Source of the DNA: JACVRW01 sp963734365
GTDB taxonomy: Bacteria; Actinomycetota; Thermoleophilia; Solirubrobacterales; Thermoleophilaceae
Direction of reading: 5' to 3'
NCBI GenBank assembly: GCA_963734365.1
Contig: CAVTGV010000008.1
Coordinates: 1-64,000, forward strand
DNA length: 64,000 nucleotides
Shown here: one piece after another, positions 32,238-39,984 of the stretch
Numbering within the stretch: the first letter of the stretch is position 1
How the letters are laid out: the number at the start of each line of letters is the position of its first letter
Notes under the pieces: model-generated
Database searches by the model: none
What the model was told of the DNA's origin: nothing
The model's input: only the letters and a program-made list of their open reading frames with translations
Position numbers and translations under genes: made by a program

Positions 32238-32960
32238 GTGCTGAAGAAAACCCTCGGCCTCGCGCTAGTCGGCGCGCTGGCTCTCTCACTCGTAGGCGTT
32301 GCCTACGCCCAGGTCTCGAATACGACCATGGACCTGTCCTTCTCGGCCAAGCCGGCCAAGTCTGGTACCAAGAAGAAGCCGAAGCCGGTCAAGCTGAACC
32401 TCGGCATCGAGCAGGCTACGGTCAACGGCCAGGGCCAGCCCCCGACGTCGACTTCTCTGAAGATCACTCTTCCCAAGGGCCTCAAGTGGAACGGCAAGAG
32501 CTGGGCCAAGGGCAAGCGCTGCTCGCCCACGAAGGCCAACCAGGCGCAGAGCGCCAGCGTCTGCCCGAAGGGCTCGAAGGTCGGCAAGGGCCTGACCATC
32601 GCCACGGCCGTCGGCACCACCGAGAACCTCACCGTCTCGGCTTTCGTGACCACCTCCGGCAACCTCGGACTCTTCCTCAAGGGTGAGCCGCTTCCCATCG
32701 CGCAGATGCTCGAGGGCAAGGTCAAGGGCCGCGTGATCACCGTGAAGATCCCGCTGGGAATCCAGCAGCCCGTCCCCGGCGTCAAGTCCGCCATCCAGAC
32801 GCTGCGGTTCGGCCTTACCGGGACCACCAAGGTCAAGGGCAAGAAGCGCGGCGTGATCGAGTCCACCGGCTGCTCCGGCAAGAAGTGGACCCTGAAGTTC
32901 GAGAACATCGTCGAGGGCGGCAAGCTCACCGACACGAAGAGCGTGACCTGCAAGAAGTAG
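32238..32960 (+). CDS. Secreted lysine-rich protein, paralogue of the previous gene (2)
   Basis: A 240-residue exported protein. The signal peptide is LKKTLGLALVGALALSLVG with AYA/Q cleavage. The mature part has KPKPVKLNLGIEQ, a TLPKGLKWNGKSW segment, CSP...SVCPKGSKVGKGLTIATAVG, and ends ESTGCSGKKWTLKF...VTCKK. The SxCPKGSKVGKG motif recurs in secreted proteins of this bacterial group. The four cysteines likely form two disulfides. Function is unknown; together with the 31237 gene it is a tandem duplication. GTG 32238 has GGAGG at 32229-32233 with a 4-nt gap. A strong hairpin follows the stop. Confidence 0.8.
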   Translation: MLKKTLGLALVGALALSLVGVAYAQVSNTTMDLSFSAKPAKSGTKKKPKPVKLNLGIEQATVNGQGQPPTSTSLKITLPKGLKWNGKSWAKGKRCSPTKANQAQSASVCPKGSKVGKGLTIATAVGTTENLTVSAFVTTSGNLGLFLKGEPLPIAQMLEGKVKGRVITVKIPLGIQQPVPGVKSAIQTLRFGLTGTTKVKGKKRGVIESTGCSGKKWTLKFENIVEGGKLTDTKSVTCKK

Positions 32961-32996
32961 CCCTCGGGCGCGCAGGTCAGTAGCACTGGACATCCA

Positions 32997-33026
32997 CCTC
33001 CTCGCGGCCCTGGGGCCGCGAGGAGG
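32997..33026 (+). terminator. Strong terminator-like hairpin
   Basis: CCTCCTCGCGGCCC (32997-33010) pairs with GGGCCGCGAGGAGG (33013-33026) around a 2-nt loop. It lies 36 nt after the second secreted-protein gene. There is no T-run. Confidence 0.75.
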
Positions 33027-33037
33027 GGAGGTCCGCT

Positions 33038-33142
33038 CTAGCGCACGAAGTCGCGCACGCCCGCGTAGACGCTCGGGCTGGCCAGCAGCGAGACGTGGCC
33101 GATGCAGCCCGCCCGCGTGTTGGTGGCGCCGCTGAGGATCAT
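33038..33142 (-). pseudogene. C-terminal relic of a class-2/LipA-type lipase
   Basis: The reverse strand encodes MILSGATNTRAGCIGHVSLL and then ASPSVYAGVRDFVR before TAG (33038-33040). The GHVSLLASPSVYA block matches the catalytic-His end of actinobacterial LipA/EstA lipases (GH-x-x-L-x-x-S-x-x-x-Y-A). The rest of the enzyme is absent; upstream is the intergenic region before the nitronate monooxygenase. I read it as a deletion remnant, though with 34 residues a chance match cannot be ruled out. Confidence 0.5.
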
Positions 33143-33189
33143 CCGGCAGGATCCTCGCATGCCGGCCGCTGCGGGCATACGCTGTGGCA

Positions 33190-33213
33190 ATGGCCGCTCC
33201 TCCATCGGGATAG
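33190..33213 (+). other. Seven-codon leaderless upstream ORF
   Basis: ATG 33190 lies 6 nt after TACGCT (33178-33183). It encodes MAAPPSG and then TAG at 33211-33213, which directly abuts ATG 33214 of the nitronate monooxygenase (TAGATG). Reinitiation on the downstream ATG would couple the two. No Shine-Dalgarno is found for 33214. Confidence 0.5.
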
Positions 33214-34179
33214 ATGGCCTCGCCCCTACGCACCCGCTTCTGTGAGCTCTTCGGTATCGAGGTGCCGGTGCTTCAGGCAGCGATCTGGCCCGCCACCTCG
33301 CCCGAGCTCGTCGCGGCTGTGTCCGGCGCCGGAGGCCTCGGGAGCATCGGGGCGGTATTCGAGTCGGCGGACGACCTTCGCCGCCAGATGAGCCGCGTAC
33401 GGGAGCTCACGGACAGGCCGTTCGTGGTCAACCACGTGGTGCCCGTGCTCGATGAGGACGCCCTCGCGGCCACGCTCGAGAATCCACCGGCGGCCGTGTC
33501 GTTCGCGCTGGGCGATCCCCGGCTGCTCGTGGATCGGGTTCACTCGGCCGGTGTGCCGGTGATCCATCAGGTCCATACGGTGGGCCAGGCCCGGGAGGCG
33601 GCGCAGGGCGGCGTGGACGTCATCATCGCCCAGGGCAGCGAGGCGGGTGGGCAGGGGCTGGCGGCCGGTGTGGGCACGATGGCGCTGGTGCCTCAGGTGG
33701 CCGACGCGGTTGCTCCGATCCCGGTGCTGGCCGCCGGTGGCGTGGCCGACGGCCGTGGTCTGGCCGCGGCTCTCGTTCTCGGCGCTGCCGGCGCCAACAT
33801 CGGTACCCGCTTCCTGGCGTCCGAGGAGGCCGGCGCGCACGAGCAGTGGAAGCAGCAGATCCTCGAGGTCGAGTCGGAGACGGCGGTGCGCTTCGAGGCC
33901 TGGGGCGCGATCATGCCCCCGAGCGAAGGTGGCTACGACGTGGTCCCGCGCGTTATCCGCACCGATTTCGTGGCCGCATGGGAGGGGCGCCACGAGGAGG
34001 CGGGGCGACGGGCCGAGAGCCTGCGCGAGGAGATAATGGCCGCGGTGCGGGAGCGCCGGCCCCACGAGCTGACTCCGTTCAGCGGGCAGTCCGCCGGCCT
34101 GGTCCACGACATCCTGCCGGCGGCCGAGATCCTGCGGACGCTCGCCCGCGACGCCGAGCTGGCTCTCGAGCGAGCCTGA
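33214..34179 (+). CDS. Nitronate monooxygenase/NPD-family flavoprotein
   Basis: A 321-residue FMN TIM-barrel protein of the NPD/FabK-like group. Motifs are VPVLQAAIWPATSPELVAAV near the N-terminus, SGAGGLGSIGA, VIIAQGSEAGGQG, PVLAAGGVADGRG and the phosphate loop ALVLGAAGANIGTRFL. It oxidises alkyl nitronates such as propionate 3-nitronate, protecting against these toxins. The usual EAGGH is EAGGQ here, so the substrate may differ. The only transcript signal points to the 7-codon ORF that abuts its ATG. The nitrilase-like gene converges on it. Confidence 0.85.
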   Translation: MASPLRTRFCELFGIEVPVLQAAIWPATSPELVAAVSGAGGLGSIGAVFESADDLRRQMSRVRELTDRPFVVNHVVPVLDEDALAATLENPPAAVSFALGDPRLLVDRVHSAGVPVIHQVHTVGQAREAAQGGVDVIIAQGSEAGGQGLAAGVGTMALVPQVADAVAPIPVLAAGGVADGRGLAAALVLGAAGANIGTRFLASEEAGAHEQWKQQILEVESETAVRFEAWGAIMPPSEGGYDVVPRVIRTDFVAAWEGRHEEAGRRAESLREEIMAAVRERRPHELTPFSGQSAGLVHDILPAAEILRTLARDAELALERA

Positions 34180-34203
34180 CGGCGCCCGGCTCCAGGACGG
34201 GGC

Positions 34204-34950
34204 TTAGACGAAGCTCGGCTGCAGGGTCGCGCGCGCGATCGACCCGGACTCCGTGCCGGCGCGGTCCACCTCGGTGGCGTCGGCGGCCCAGATTCCGGAG
34301 CGCCCGGCCGCTCGCTCATAGCCGCCCCCGGTAGATCCGGCGAAGCTGGCCAGCACGACCCAAACCCCGTGGTCGGCGCCTACGCGGCGAGCGCGCTCCT
34401 CGACGACGCCCGCGTCTTCCGCGTGCTCGAGGAGGCCGGCGACATAGACGTCCATGCCGAGCGCGGCGGTGTCGGCGGCGTGCCGCTCGACGCCGGTGTC
34501 CTTGCACACGGCGAGACCCAGCCGCCAGCCGTCGACCTCGAGCACGACCGGCTCCTGCCCGGGCGCGAATCTCACGCTCTCGACCGGGCCCAGCCACATC
34601 TTCCGGTAGACCACACGGGCCCCGCCGCCGTCGACGGCGAGCATGCCGATGTGCGGCAGCCCGGCCTCGCCCTCGACAGGGGCGCCGGCGAGCGCCAGCG
34701 ACCCGGTCTGGGCACAGGCCTCGATGATGGGCGCGAGCCGCGGGTCGTCCGCACCAAGCACCGGGGCATCGAGTTCGTACCCCGTCAGCGAAAGCTCGGG
34801 AAAGACGACGACCCTTGCATCGGCGGAGCGAATGGTTGCCGCGTGGATAGCAGCGTTCGCGGCAACGGCATGAGCCACGCAGCGCGGCTGAGCGGCGGCG
34901 ACCCGCAGAGGCTTCGATCGAGCTGAGCGGGCGAGCGGCCCGTCAGCCAA
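34204..34950 (-). CDS. Carbon-nitrogen hydrolase (nitrilase superfamily)
   Basis: A 248-residue nitrilase-fold protein. The triad is Glu in VFPELSLTGY, Lys in YRKMWLG and Cys in LAVCKDTGVERH. Members hydrolyse amides or nitriles. It lacks the extra domains of NAD synthetase or N-acyltransferase fusions. The start at TTG 34950 (MADGPLARSARS) is uncertain because no ATG precedes the conserved AAAQPRC strand; the N-terminus may be shorter. Hairpin copy B lies just upstream. The substrate cannot be named. Confidence 0.8.
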   Translation of the reverse strand: MADGPLARSARSKPLRVAAAQPRCVAHAVAANAAIHAATIRSADARVVVFPELSLTGYELDAPVLGADDPRLAPIIEACAQTGSLALAGAPVEGEAGLPHIGMLAVDGGGARVVYRKMWLGPVESVRFAPGQEPVVLEVDGWRLGLAVCKDTGVERHAADTAALGMDVYVAGLLEHAEDAGVVEERARRVGADHGVWVVLASFAGSTGGGYERAAGRSGIWAADATEVDRAGTESGSIARATLQPSFV

Positions 34951-34957
34951 GGAAGCA

Positions 34958-34989
34958 GGCCGCGACGCGTGCTCCGCACGCGAGCGGCC
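34958..34989 (-). repeat. Two-copy intergenic hairpin, copy B
   Basis: Apical CGCGTGC-TCC-GCACGCG (34966-34982), the exact reverse complement of the copy at 14352-14368. The outer stem is GGCCGC (34958-34963) with GCGGCC (34984-34989), different bases from copy A but still paired. It lies between sufB and the nitrilase gene. Confidence 0.65.
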
Positions 34990-35022
34990 GATGACGCAGG
35001 CTGACGATGCCGCGCAGCCGGC

Positions 35023-36423
35023 TCAGCCGATCGAGTCGACCATTTCGAGCTGAATGAGGCGGTTCAGCTCGACGGCGTACTCCATCGGCAGCTCCTTCGT
35101 GACCGGCTCGATGAAGCCGTTCACGATCATTCCCGCCGCCTCCTCCTCGCTGAGGCCGCGCGACTGCAGGTAGAAGAGCTGCTCGTCGGAGATCTTGCCG
35201 ACCACGGCCTCGTGGGCCACGGTCACGTGCGGGTTCTGGATCTGGATGTCGGGCCAGGTGTCCGAGCGCGAGCGATCGTCCATCATCAGGCCGTCGCACT
35301 GCACGTGGGACTTGGAGCCCTGGGAGTTGTGTCCCATCCGGACGAGACCGCGGTAGCCCATGATCCCGCCGTCCTTGGAGATCGACTTGGCGAGGATGTT
35401 CGAGGTGGTGTTGGGCGCGAGGTGCACCACCTTGGCGCCGGTGTCCTTCCAGACGTCGCCCGACGCCACGCCGACGTTCAGATGGTCGGCCCGCGCACCT
35501 TCCCCGATCAGGAACGAGCCGGGGTAGAGCATGACCTTCTTTGCGCCCATGGAGCCGCCGACCCACTCGACGGTGCCGTGGGCCTCGACGATCGCGCGCT
35601 TGGTGTTGAGGTTGAAGACGTCCTTGGACCAGTTCTGGACCGTGGTGTAGCGCGCCTTCGCACCTTCCTTGACGAAGATCTCGACGACCGCGGAGTGCAT
35701 CGAGTTGGCCGAGTAGGTCTGCGCCGTGCAGCCCTCGATGTAGTTCACCTCGGAGCCCTCGTCGGCGATGATCAGCGTGTGCTCGAAGGTGCCCTCACCC
35801 GAGCCCTCCATGCGGAAGTACGCCTGGAGCGGAAGGTCGACCTTCACGTCCTTCGGCACGTACAGGAACGAGCCGCCTGACCACACCGCGCCGTGCAGCG
35901 CGGAGAACTTGTTGTCCTGAGGCGGCACGCACTTGTTCATGAAGTACTCACGCACGAGGTCCTCGTGCTCGGTGACCGCCGTGTCCATCGCGCAGAAGAT
36001 GATTCCGAGGTCCGCGTACTCCTTCTTCAGCCCCTCGTAGAAGGGCTCCTGGCGCCACACGCCCACCACGCCGGCGAGGTGCTCGCGTTCCGCCTGCGGG
36101 ATGCCGAGCTTCTCGAAGGTGTCCTTCTGCTCGTCCGGCACGTCGTCCCAGCTGTCGTAGCGGCCTGCCGTGGGCGGTGAGTAGAGAACGAGCTCCGACA
36201 GGTCGAGATCCGAGAGGTCGACGCCCCATGTGGGGATCGGCTTGCGCTCGAAGATCTCGAACGACTTGAGTCGCTTGTCGCGCATCCAGCCCGGCTCGCC
36301 CTTGATCTTCGAGAGCTCCTCGATGACCTCGCGGCTGATTCCCTTCTTGGCAACGAGCTGTCCCTGCTCGTCCTCCTTGATGGGGCTGGGCTTGGCGATT
36401 CGCGTCTTGTCGGTAGCAGCCAT
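35023..36423 (-). CDS. sufB: Fe-S cluster scaffold SufB
   Basis: A 466-residue SufB. The conserved C-terminal core includes SKSHVQCDGLMMDD (the scaffold Cys), HEAVVGKISDEQLFYLQSRGLSEEEA and EYAVELNRLIQLEM. The middle beta-helix shows FEHTLIIADEGSEVNYIEGCTA. With SufC and SufD it forms the SufBC2D complex that assembles clusters from SufS-derived sulfur. The ATG at 36423 (MAATDKTRIAK) follows TAGTAT by 11 nt, so the leader is very short. The upstream frame is open, but that part is not SufB-like. sufB stands 2 kb downstream of the other suf genes, separated by an SRPBCC protein, an aldo/keto reductase and an opposite-strand cupin gene. Confidence 0.95.
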   Translation of the reverse strand: MAATDKTRIAKPSPIKEDEQGQLVAKKGISREVIEELSKIKGEPGWMRDKRLKSFEIFERKPIPTWGVDLSDLDLSELVLYSPPTAGRYDSWDDVPDEQKDTFEKLGIPQAEREHLAGVVGVWRQEPFYEGLKKEYADLGIIFCAMDTAVTEHEDLVREYFMNKCVPPQDNKFSALHGAVWSGGSFLYVPKDVKVDLPLQAYFRMEGSGEGTFEHTLIIADEGSEVNYIEGCTAQTYSANSMHSAVVEIFVKEGAKARYTTVQNWSKDVFNLNTKRAIVEAHGTVEWVGGSMGAKKVMLYPGSFLIGEGARADHLNVGVASGDVWKDTGAKVVHLAPNTTSNILAKSISKDGGIMGYRGLVRMGHNSQGSKSHVQCDGLMMDDRSRSDTWPDIQIQNPHVTVAHEAVVGKISDEQLFYLQSRGLSEEEAAGMIVNGFIEPVTKELPMEYAVELNRLIQLEMVDSIG

Positions 36424-36513
36424 ATCGACCCCACATACTAGCGTCCGGAGAGGCTTTCCCGAGTCCCGGGGTAGGAGTTGGCGTGGGCTCGCGCGCACCG
36501 CGCGCTCGCCGTC

Positions 36514-36960
36514 CTATGCGCCTTCGACCGCGGCCTTGATCGAACGCGCGAAGTCGTCGGCACCCTTGCGGGCCGAGCGCAGTGCCAGAGGCGCGATCAG
36601 CTTGCCGAAGCCGTGGGCCTCGAACTCGTTGAAGAAAGTCAGCTCCGTCCGTCCCTCGCCCGCAGGAGCCAAGTCATAACCCCCGTCGGGAACGGTGATC
36701 GCGTTCTTCGAGCGCTCGGCCCAGCGGATACGGGTCGGGTCTTGGAACTCGGTGTACTCGAACTCGCGCTGGGTGGTCATCCCGGCGTCCTTGACCGTGC
36801 TGGCGTAGCGGGTGCCCACGCCCGGCGGGCCGTCGGTGGTCTTCGCGATCTGCTGGACCCGGGGGCTGAACTTGGGATCGTTCTCGCCGTCGGCGAGGAA
36901 GGCGAAGACCTCCTCTATGGGGCGATCGATCACGACGCTCGCGCCAAACCTGCCGGCCAC
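36514..36960 (-). CDS. SRPBCC (START-like) family protein
   Basis: A 148-residue helix-grip protein. The first strand-helix is ASVVIDRPIEEVFAFLADGEND, followed by VGTRYAST and ITVPDGGYDLAPAGEGRTELTF, and a long C-terminal helix (LALRSARKGADDFARSIKAAVEGA). Members bind hydrophobic ligands or act as polyketide cyclases. The GTG start at 36960 has no Shine-Dalgarno; a GATGAT hexamer 6 nt upstream may be the -10. It lies between sufB and the AKR gene on the same strand. I assign no specific function. Confidence 0.8.
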   Translation of the reverse strand: MAGRFGASVVIDRPIEEVFAFLADGENDPKFSPRVQQIAKTTDGPPGVGTRYASTVKDAGMTTQREFEYTEFQDPTRIRWAERSKNAITVPDGGYDLAPAGEGRTELTFFNEFEAHGFGKLIAPLALRSARKGADDFARSIKAAVEGA

Positions 36961-36983
36961 GAGCGGATCATCTCACGGTGGGG

Positions 36984-37826
36984 TCAGGGCCGCACGAATG
37001 TGTCGGGGTCGGGCCCGGTGCGCTCACCGGCGTCGAGCTCCTCGATCTGTGCCATCTCGTCGCCGGACAGCTCGAAGCCGAAGACGTCGAAGTTCTCGTC
37101 GATCCGCTCGGGAGTCACCGACTTCGGGATCACCACGTTGCCGAGCTGGAGATGCCAGCGGATCACCACCTGCCCGGGGGTCTTGCCGTGCGCCTCGGCG
37201 ATCCCCACGATCACCGGATCGTCGAGGACCTCGCCCTGGGCGAGCGGGCTCCAGGCTTCGGTGAGGATGCCGTGATCGGCGTGCTCGCGGCGCAGGCCGG
37301 GCTGTTGCAGACGGGGATGCAGCTCCACCTGGTTGACCGCCGGCGTGACGCCGGTCTCGTCGATAAGCCGCTCGAGATGGGGCGGCTGGAAGTTCGACAC
37401 GCCGATGTTGCGCGCGAGGCCATCGGCCTGCATGTCGATGAAGGCCTTCCAGGTCTCCACGTAGCGGTCGTGCGCGGGCACCGGCCAGTGGATGAGATAG
37501 AGATCGACGTGCGTCATCTCGAGCTGGTCGAGGCTGTTGCGTAGCGCGTGCTTGGCCTCCTCGTAGCCCTGATCGTCGTTGAAGCATTTGGTGGTGATGA
37601 AGACGTCGTTGCGGTCGAGCCCGGACGCCCGCACCGCCTGGCCCACACCCGCCTCGTTCTCGTACGCCGCCGCTGTGTCGATGTGCCGGTAGCCGGCGTC
37701 GAGCGCCCGCGTCGCGACCTCCGCGGTATCGGGGGGCGGAACCTGGAACACGCCGAATCCGAGCTGGGGGATGGTGTTCCCGTCGGCAAGCGGAAGCGAT
37801 GGGACGTCGTTGACTGAAGTGCTCAT
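36984..37826 (-). CDS. Aldo/keto reductase
   Basis: A 280-residue AKR5-like (2,5-diketo-D-gluconate-reductase-type) NADPH oxidoreductase. The fold motifs are GFGVFQVPPPDTAEVA, ALDAGYRHIDTAAAYENEAGVG (catalytic Asp, Tyr), ITTKCFNDDQGYE (Lys; the usual W/L after K is C), LIHWPVP (His) and IPKSVTPERIDEN for the cofactor. The ATG at 37826 starts MSTSVNDVPSLPLADGNTIPQLGFG, as expected for the family. AAGGCT 6 nt upstream may be a leaderless -10. It is divergent from the cupin gene at 37885, with 58 nt between starts. Confidence 0.92.
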   Translation of the reverse strand: MSTSVNDVPSLPLADGNTIPQLGFGVFQVPPPDTAEVATRALDAGYRHIDTAAAYENEAGVGQAVRASGLDRNDVFITTKCFNDDQGYEEAKHALRNSLDQLEMTHVDLYLIHWPVPAHDRYVETWKAFIDMQADGLARNIGVSNFQPPHLERLIDETGVTPAVNQVELHPRLQQPGLRREHADHGILTEAWSPLAQGEVLDDPVIVGIAEAHGKTPGQVVIRWHLQLGNVVIPKSVTPERIDENFDVFGFELSGDEMAQIEELDAGERTGPDPDTFVRP

Positions 37827-37884
37827 GAGTTCAGCCTTGCCCGCACCACCCGCGCTCAAACAGACCGCCGGTAGGGTGGCGCAC

Positions 37885-38361
37885 ATGACCGCTCCAGGCG
37901 AGGGCGAGCGGGCCGATCTCCCGGGATTGGGCAACCGCTTCCTGATGCGCGGCGGAGAAACCGAGGGGCGCTTTGCCCTCATCGAGCACACGATCCCGCC
38001 GCGAACCCTCGCGGCGCCCATGCACGTCCACCGAAACGAGGACGAGTTCTCCTTCGTCCTCGCCGGCCGGATGGGCGCCCAGATCGGAGACGAGGTGGTG
38101 GAGGCGGGCCCCGGCGAGCTGGTGCGCAAGCCCCGCGGGATCCCGCATGCCTTCTGGAATCCCGGTGACGAGGAGACCCGGCTCCTCGAGCTCATCTCCC
38201 CCGCCGGCTTCGAGCAGTACTTCGCCGACCTGGCTCCCGTGCTCGCCGCGGAGGGAAAGCCCGACTTCGCCGCGCTCGCAGCGATCCAGGCGCGCTACAG
38301 CCTCGAGATGGACTTCGACAGCATCGGCCGGCTGACCGCCGAGCACGGCCTGGAGTCCTAG
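37885..38361 (+). CDS. Cupin-domain protein
   Basis: A 158-residue single cupin. The metal-binding core reads HVHRNEDEFSFVLAG (H-x-H, E) and the second motif PRGIPHAFWNPG (H). The C-terminus is a helical tail. Such small cupins bind a divalent metal and act as isomerases, dioxygenases or sensors. The open frame begins upstream inside the divergent AKR gene, but ATG 37885 follows TAGGGT (37872-37877) by 7 nt, so I take a leaderless start there. It converges with sufU. Confidence 0.82.
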   Translation: MTAPGEGERADLPGLGNRFLMRGGETEGRFALIEHTIPPRTLAAPMHVHRNEDEFSFVLAGRMGAQIGDEVVEAGPGELVRKPRGIPHAFWNPGDEETRLLELISPAGFEQYFADLAPVLAAEGKPDFAALAAIQARYSLEMDFDSIGRLTAEHGLES

Positions 38362-38365
38362 GCCG

Positions 38366-38746
38366 CTATTCCGGCCAGGACGCGTCGCCCGTGGTGGCGC
38401 CGCGCATCACCTTGAGCGACAGCAGCGCGCACTTGCGGCGCGTGGGGGAGATCTCGATTCCCAGCTGGTCGATCACCCATTCGGCACCCAGGCTCTTGAT
38501 CTCCTCGACCGGCATCCCGATCAGATCGTCCGACGTGATCGATGCCGCGGCCTGGGAGATCGCACAGCCCTGGCCCCAGAAGCGCAGGTCCTTGACCCGG
38601 CCGTCCTCCACGATCACGTGCACTCCCAGCTCGTCGCCGCACAGCGGGTTGTGGTCGTGCCACTCGAGGTCGTGCGGCTCGAGCTCGCCGAAGTTCCGCG
38701 GGTTCTTGTAGTGCTCGAGGATGTAGTCCCGGTAGAGAGCGTCCAT
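38366..38746 (-). CDS. sufU: SufU-like sulfur transfer protein (IscU fold, zinc)
   Basis: A 126-residue IscU-like protein. The zinc ligands are PLCGDEL (Cys, Asp), WGQGCAISQA (Cys) and TRRKCALLSL (Cys), the Gram-positive SufU arrangement. The protein starts MDALYRDYILEHYKNPRNFG. SufU accepts persulfide sulfur from SufS and passes it on to SufBCD. Its ATG overlaps the sufS stop by 1 nt (TGATG), so it is translated with sufS. It is the last gene of the main suf operon. Confidence 0.95.
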   Translation of the reverse strand: MDALYRDYILEHYKNPRNFGELEPHDLEWHDHNPLCGDELGVHVIVEDGRVKDLRFWGQGCAISQAAASITSDDLIGMPVEEIKSLGAEWVIDQLGIEISPTRRKCALLSLKVMRGATTGDASWPE

Positions 38747-39984
38747 CAGAGATCGAAGACCTCGCGTGCCTTGCCCAGCGCGTCCACGAGTCGATCCACC
38801 TCGTCGCGCGAGTTGTAGACGTGGAACGACGCGCGGGCCGTGGCGCCGACCCCGAGCGCGCGCATGAGCGGCTGGGCGCAGTGGTGGCCGGCCCGCACGC
38901 AGACCGCCTCGCGGTCGCACAGCTCGGCGATGTCGTGCGGATGGATCCCCTCGATCGCGAAGGCGACGACTCCGCCACGGTGGTCGAGATCGGTGGGTCC
39001 GAAGAGGGTGATGCCCTCCACCTCGGGAAGCCGCTCGAGTGCGTAGGCGACGAGGTCGCGCTCGTGCGCGCGCACCTGGTCCATGCCGAGCGAGTCGAGA
39101 TAGTCGACGGCCGCGCCCAGGCCTACGGCCTCGGTGGCGGCCGAGGTCCCGGCCTCGAACTTGTAGGGCAGCTCGTTCCAGGTCGAGCGCTCGCGCTCGA
39201 CACGGGAGATCATGTGGCCACCGCCCAGGAAGGGGGGCATGGCCTCGAGCAGCTCGCGGCGGCCGTGCAGGAGTCCCAGCGTCGGCCCGAGGGCCTTGTG
39301 CCCGGTCCAGGCGTAGAAGTCGGCGTCGATCTTCCTCAGGTCGAGCGGGAGCTGCGGCACGGACTGCGAGCCGTCGATCAGGGTGACCGCCCCGGCCGCC
39401 CGCGCCCGGCGGACGATCTCCGCCACCGGGTTGATCGTGCCGAGCACGTTGGAGATGTGGGCCACCGCCACGAGCTTCACGCGGCCCTCGGCGAGCACCG
39501 AGTCGAGCTCGTCGAGCGACAGCTCGCCGTCGTCGGCCACGCTGAGGTAGCGCAGCCGCGCCCCGGTGGCCTCGCAGAGGATCTGCCAGGGCACGATGTT
39601 CGAGTGGTGCTCCATCTCGGTGATGAGCACCTCGTCGCCGGCGCCGACGTTGCCGCGCCCCCACGAGTAGGCCACGAGGTTGATCGCCTCGGTGGCGTTG
39701 CGCGTGAAGATCGAACAGGCCGGGTCCCAGCCCACGAACTCGGCGATGCGGGTGCGGGCGGACTCGAAGGCATCGGTGGACTCGCGGGCCAGCTCGTACA
39801 CGCCGCGGTGGATGGGGGCGTAGGAGTGGCGCTGGAAATCGTCCATCGCCGCGATCACCTGCTGGGGGCGCTGCGAGGTCGCGGCGGAATCGAGGTAGGC
39901 CACGCGGCGGCCGTCGAACTCACGGGCGAGCACGGGGAAGTCGGAGCGCACATCGACCAACGGGCGATGTGCCGTCACCGCCAT
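38746..39984 (-). CDS. sufS: Cysteine desulfurase SufS
   Basis: A 412-residue class II cysteine desulfurase. The PLP lysine is in YAWTGHKALGPTLG, the active-site Cys in VRAGHHCAQPLM, and the DGSQSVPQLPLDL segment carries the PLP Asp. It removes sulfur from L-cysteine as an enzyme-bound persulfide for SufU. The start overlaps sufD by 1 nt (TAATG) and the stop overlaps sufU. The organisation sufC-sufD-sufS-sufU matches Gram-positive operons except that sufB is missing from its usual place. Confidence 0.95.
   Translation of the reverse strand: MAVTAHRPLVDVRSDFPVLAREFDGRRVAYLDSAATSQRPQQVIAAMDDFQRHSYAPIHRGVYELARESTDAFESARTRIAEFVGWDPACSIFTRNATEAINLVAYSWGRGNVGAGDEVLITEMEHHSNIVPWQILCEATGARLRYLSVADDGELSLDELDSVLAEGRVKLVAVAHISNVLGTINPVAEIVRRARAAGAVTLIDGSQSVPQLPLDLRKIDADFYAWTGHKALGPTLGLLHGRRELLEAMPPFLGGGHMISRVERERSTWNELPYKFEAGTSAATEAVGLGAAVDYLDSLGMDQVRAHERDLVAYALERLPEVEGITLFGPTDLDHRGGVVAFAIEGIHPHDIAELCDREAVCVRAGHHCAQPLMRALGVGATARASFHVYNSRDEVDRLVDALGKAREVFDL

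Noticed and set aside
36424..36498. Upstream extension of SufB
   Set aside because: The extra residues are not SufB-like and would override the TAGTAT promoter; MAATDKTRIAK is the usual type of start.
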